A stretch of DNA of 17,241 nt from Humitalea sp038249305. GTDB taxonomy: Bacteria; Pseudomonadota; Alphaproteobacteria; Acetobacterales; Acetobacteraceae. The position numbers and the translations under genes were made by a program. Location of the stretch: positions 1-17,241 of the forward strand of contig JBBRWI010000062.1 in assembly GCA_038249305.1 (NCBI GenBank), written 5' to 3'. Shown one piece after another: positions 16,426 through 17,241 of this stretch. Under the pieces are notes generated by a model. That model ran no database searches. It was not told the origin of the DNA and saw only the letters and a list, made by a program, of their open reading frames with translations. Each line of letters begins with the position of its first letter. Within the stretch, counting starts at the first letter, position 1.

Positions 16426-17241
16426 TCAAGGCATGGGACGCGGCAGCACGGCGGCGGCTGGCATATCGGCCCGCACGGTGACCCGGTAGAGCCGGTAACG
16501 CTCTGCCTCGATGCCCCGTCGCGCGCGAATGATGCCACCCTCGATAATTCCGCCCTCGGGGCTCGCTTCCGGCCAAAGCGGTGCCCCCTCCCCTCGTCTT
16601 TCGCTGCGGACCAGCAGTCCGGTTACGCCGGCTTCGGGGGGTGCGAGGTCGAAAAGATCCCAACGGTCGGAGATCGCGACCACCTGCACGCCGGGCGGCA
16701 GGCGAAACGCCAGTTCGGCAGCCAGGCCGTATTCCTCGGCCGCGATGAAGCCGGCCCCGGCCGCGCGCCGCGCGGCCTCGACCTCGGCCACGAAGGCGGG
16801 CCACCCGCCCAGTCGTGCGAGGGAGGGATCGGCGCGCCGTGGCAGCGGCAGCGGGCCCGCGATGGCCTGCACGAGGCCGATCAGCGCCAGCCCCAGCCCC
16901 AGGCCCGCCGCCGGCCGCCGCCAGCCGTCCCAGCGCGGCCCCAGATAGCCGGCGGCGGCGAGGCAGGCGGCGGGGTAGAGGATGGCCGGCCAATTGCCCT
17001 GTACCCGGCTGCCGGTCGCCTGCCACAGGAACAGCGCCGCCCCAGGCAGGATCAGCGCCGCGAGCATCGCCGCGCCCGAATCCCGCGCCCGCAAAGCGAC
17101 CCAAAGGGCGGACCCTGCCCCGGCGAGGCACAGCACGAAGACCAGCGGCGTCGCAAGGCCAGCCTGCCCACCCAAGAATTCCCAGACGAAGCGCAGCCCC
17201 GGATCAGCGGCCTGCGTCCCTGCCCGCCCGCCCTGCTTGGC
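16426..17241 (-). CDS. Probable GT39-type membrane glycosyltransferase, C-terminal part (cut by right edge)
   Basis: The frame is open from the right edge to the TGA at 16426, giving 271 residues of C-terminal sequence. It begins AKQGGRAGTQAADPGLRFVW and continues with EFLGGQAGLATPL, then membrane segments (FVFVLCLAGAG-like, AAMLAALILPGAALFLW, PAILYPAACLAAAGYL and AAGLGLGLALIGLVQAIAGPL). The LGGQ-GLATP block and the TGSRVQGNWPAILYPA block resemble the C-terminal half of PMT-2/GT39 proteins (dolichyl-phosphate-mannose mannosyltransferase and ArnT relatives), which move sugars from polyprenyl carriers in the inner membrane. The last 130 residues look soluble and periplasmic. The first in-window start-like codon (TTG at 17175) is internal and not a real start. 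The catalytic N-terminal loops are outside the window, so function rests on the C-terminal resemblance. It ends 53 bases before msrP on the same strand. Confidence 0.7.
   Translation of the reverse strand, partial: AKQGGRAGTQAADPGLRFVWEFLGGQAGLATPLVFVLCLAGAGSALWVALRARDSGAAMLAALILPGAALFLWQATGSRVQGNWPAILYPAACLAAAGYLGPRWDGWRRPAAGLGLGLALIGLVQAIAGPLPLPRRADPSLARLGGWPAFVAEVEAARRAAGAGFIAAEEYGLAAELAFRLPPGVQVVAISDRWDLFDLAPPEAGVTGLLVRSERRGEGAPLWPEASPEGGIIEGGIIRARRGIEAERYRLYRVTVRADMPAAAVLPRPMP

Noticed and set aside
16426..17175. Complete gene starting at the TTG at 17175
   Set aside because: The frame stays open to the window edge and the residues before 17175 (LRFVWEF) continue the membrane-protein pattern, so this is an internal codon of a truncated gene.

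Overview
The window reads as a stretch of chromosome from a high-GC alphaproteobacterium, most likely Rhodospirillales and perhaps Acetobacteraceae. The grounds are the strong G/C bias at third codon positions, the rpiB-glyA and tpiA-secG-pyrG orders familiar from Alphaproteobacteria, an aspartate-type HemB, and CTAGAGCA-bounded palindromes of a kind common in alphaproteobacterial intergenic DNA. The family placement is inference. I see no insertion sequence, phage gene, CRISPR array, tRNA or rRNA. Coding density is very high and no gap without a gene or candidate gene exceeds 300 bases.

Left part (1-3722). The minus strand carries rpiB followed by the 5' part of glyA, which runs off the left edge; the two overlap as ATGA. 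Divergent from them on the plus strand are an O-acetylhomoserine sulfhydrylase-like PLP enzyme and hemB (tetrapyrrole synthesis).

Middle (3719-8011). Two divergent pairs share a 113-base intergenic region. On the minus strand a CaiB/BaiF CoA-transferase is coupled (TGATG) to an alpha/beta hydrolase. On the plus strand an aldehyde dehydrogenase is coupled (TGATG) to a 204-residue protein I do not recognise. The content suggests acyl-CoA and aldehyde catabolism, but no substrate can be named.

Right-centre (8008-13248). A long minus-strand run goes tpiA, secG, pyrG, a 65-residue membrane protein, a probable 82-residue ORF, and an ABC exporter. The last four are separated by at most 19 bases and could be one transcription unit.

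Right part (13249-17241). Two tandem palindromes sit in the divergent tpiA/ppiD region. They are followed by a PpiD-type periplasmic folding protein on the plus strand. Convergent to it on the minus strand are msrP (periplasmic methionine sulfoxide reductase, Tat-exported) and the C-terminal part of a probable GT39-type membrane glycosyltransferase that runs off the right edge.

Overall this is mostly housekeeping sequence. I found no convincing undescribed multi-gene system. The best leads are the tandem palindromes, the small ORFs between pyrG and the ABC exporter, and the unknown protein coupled to the aldehyde dehydrogenase.
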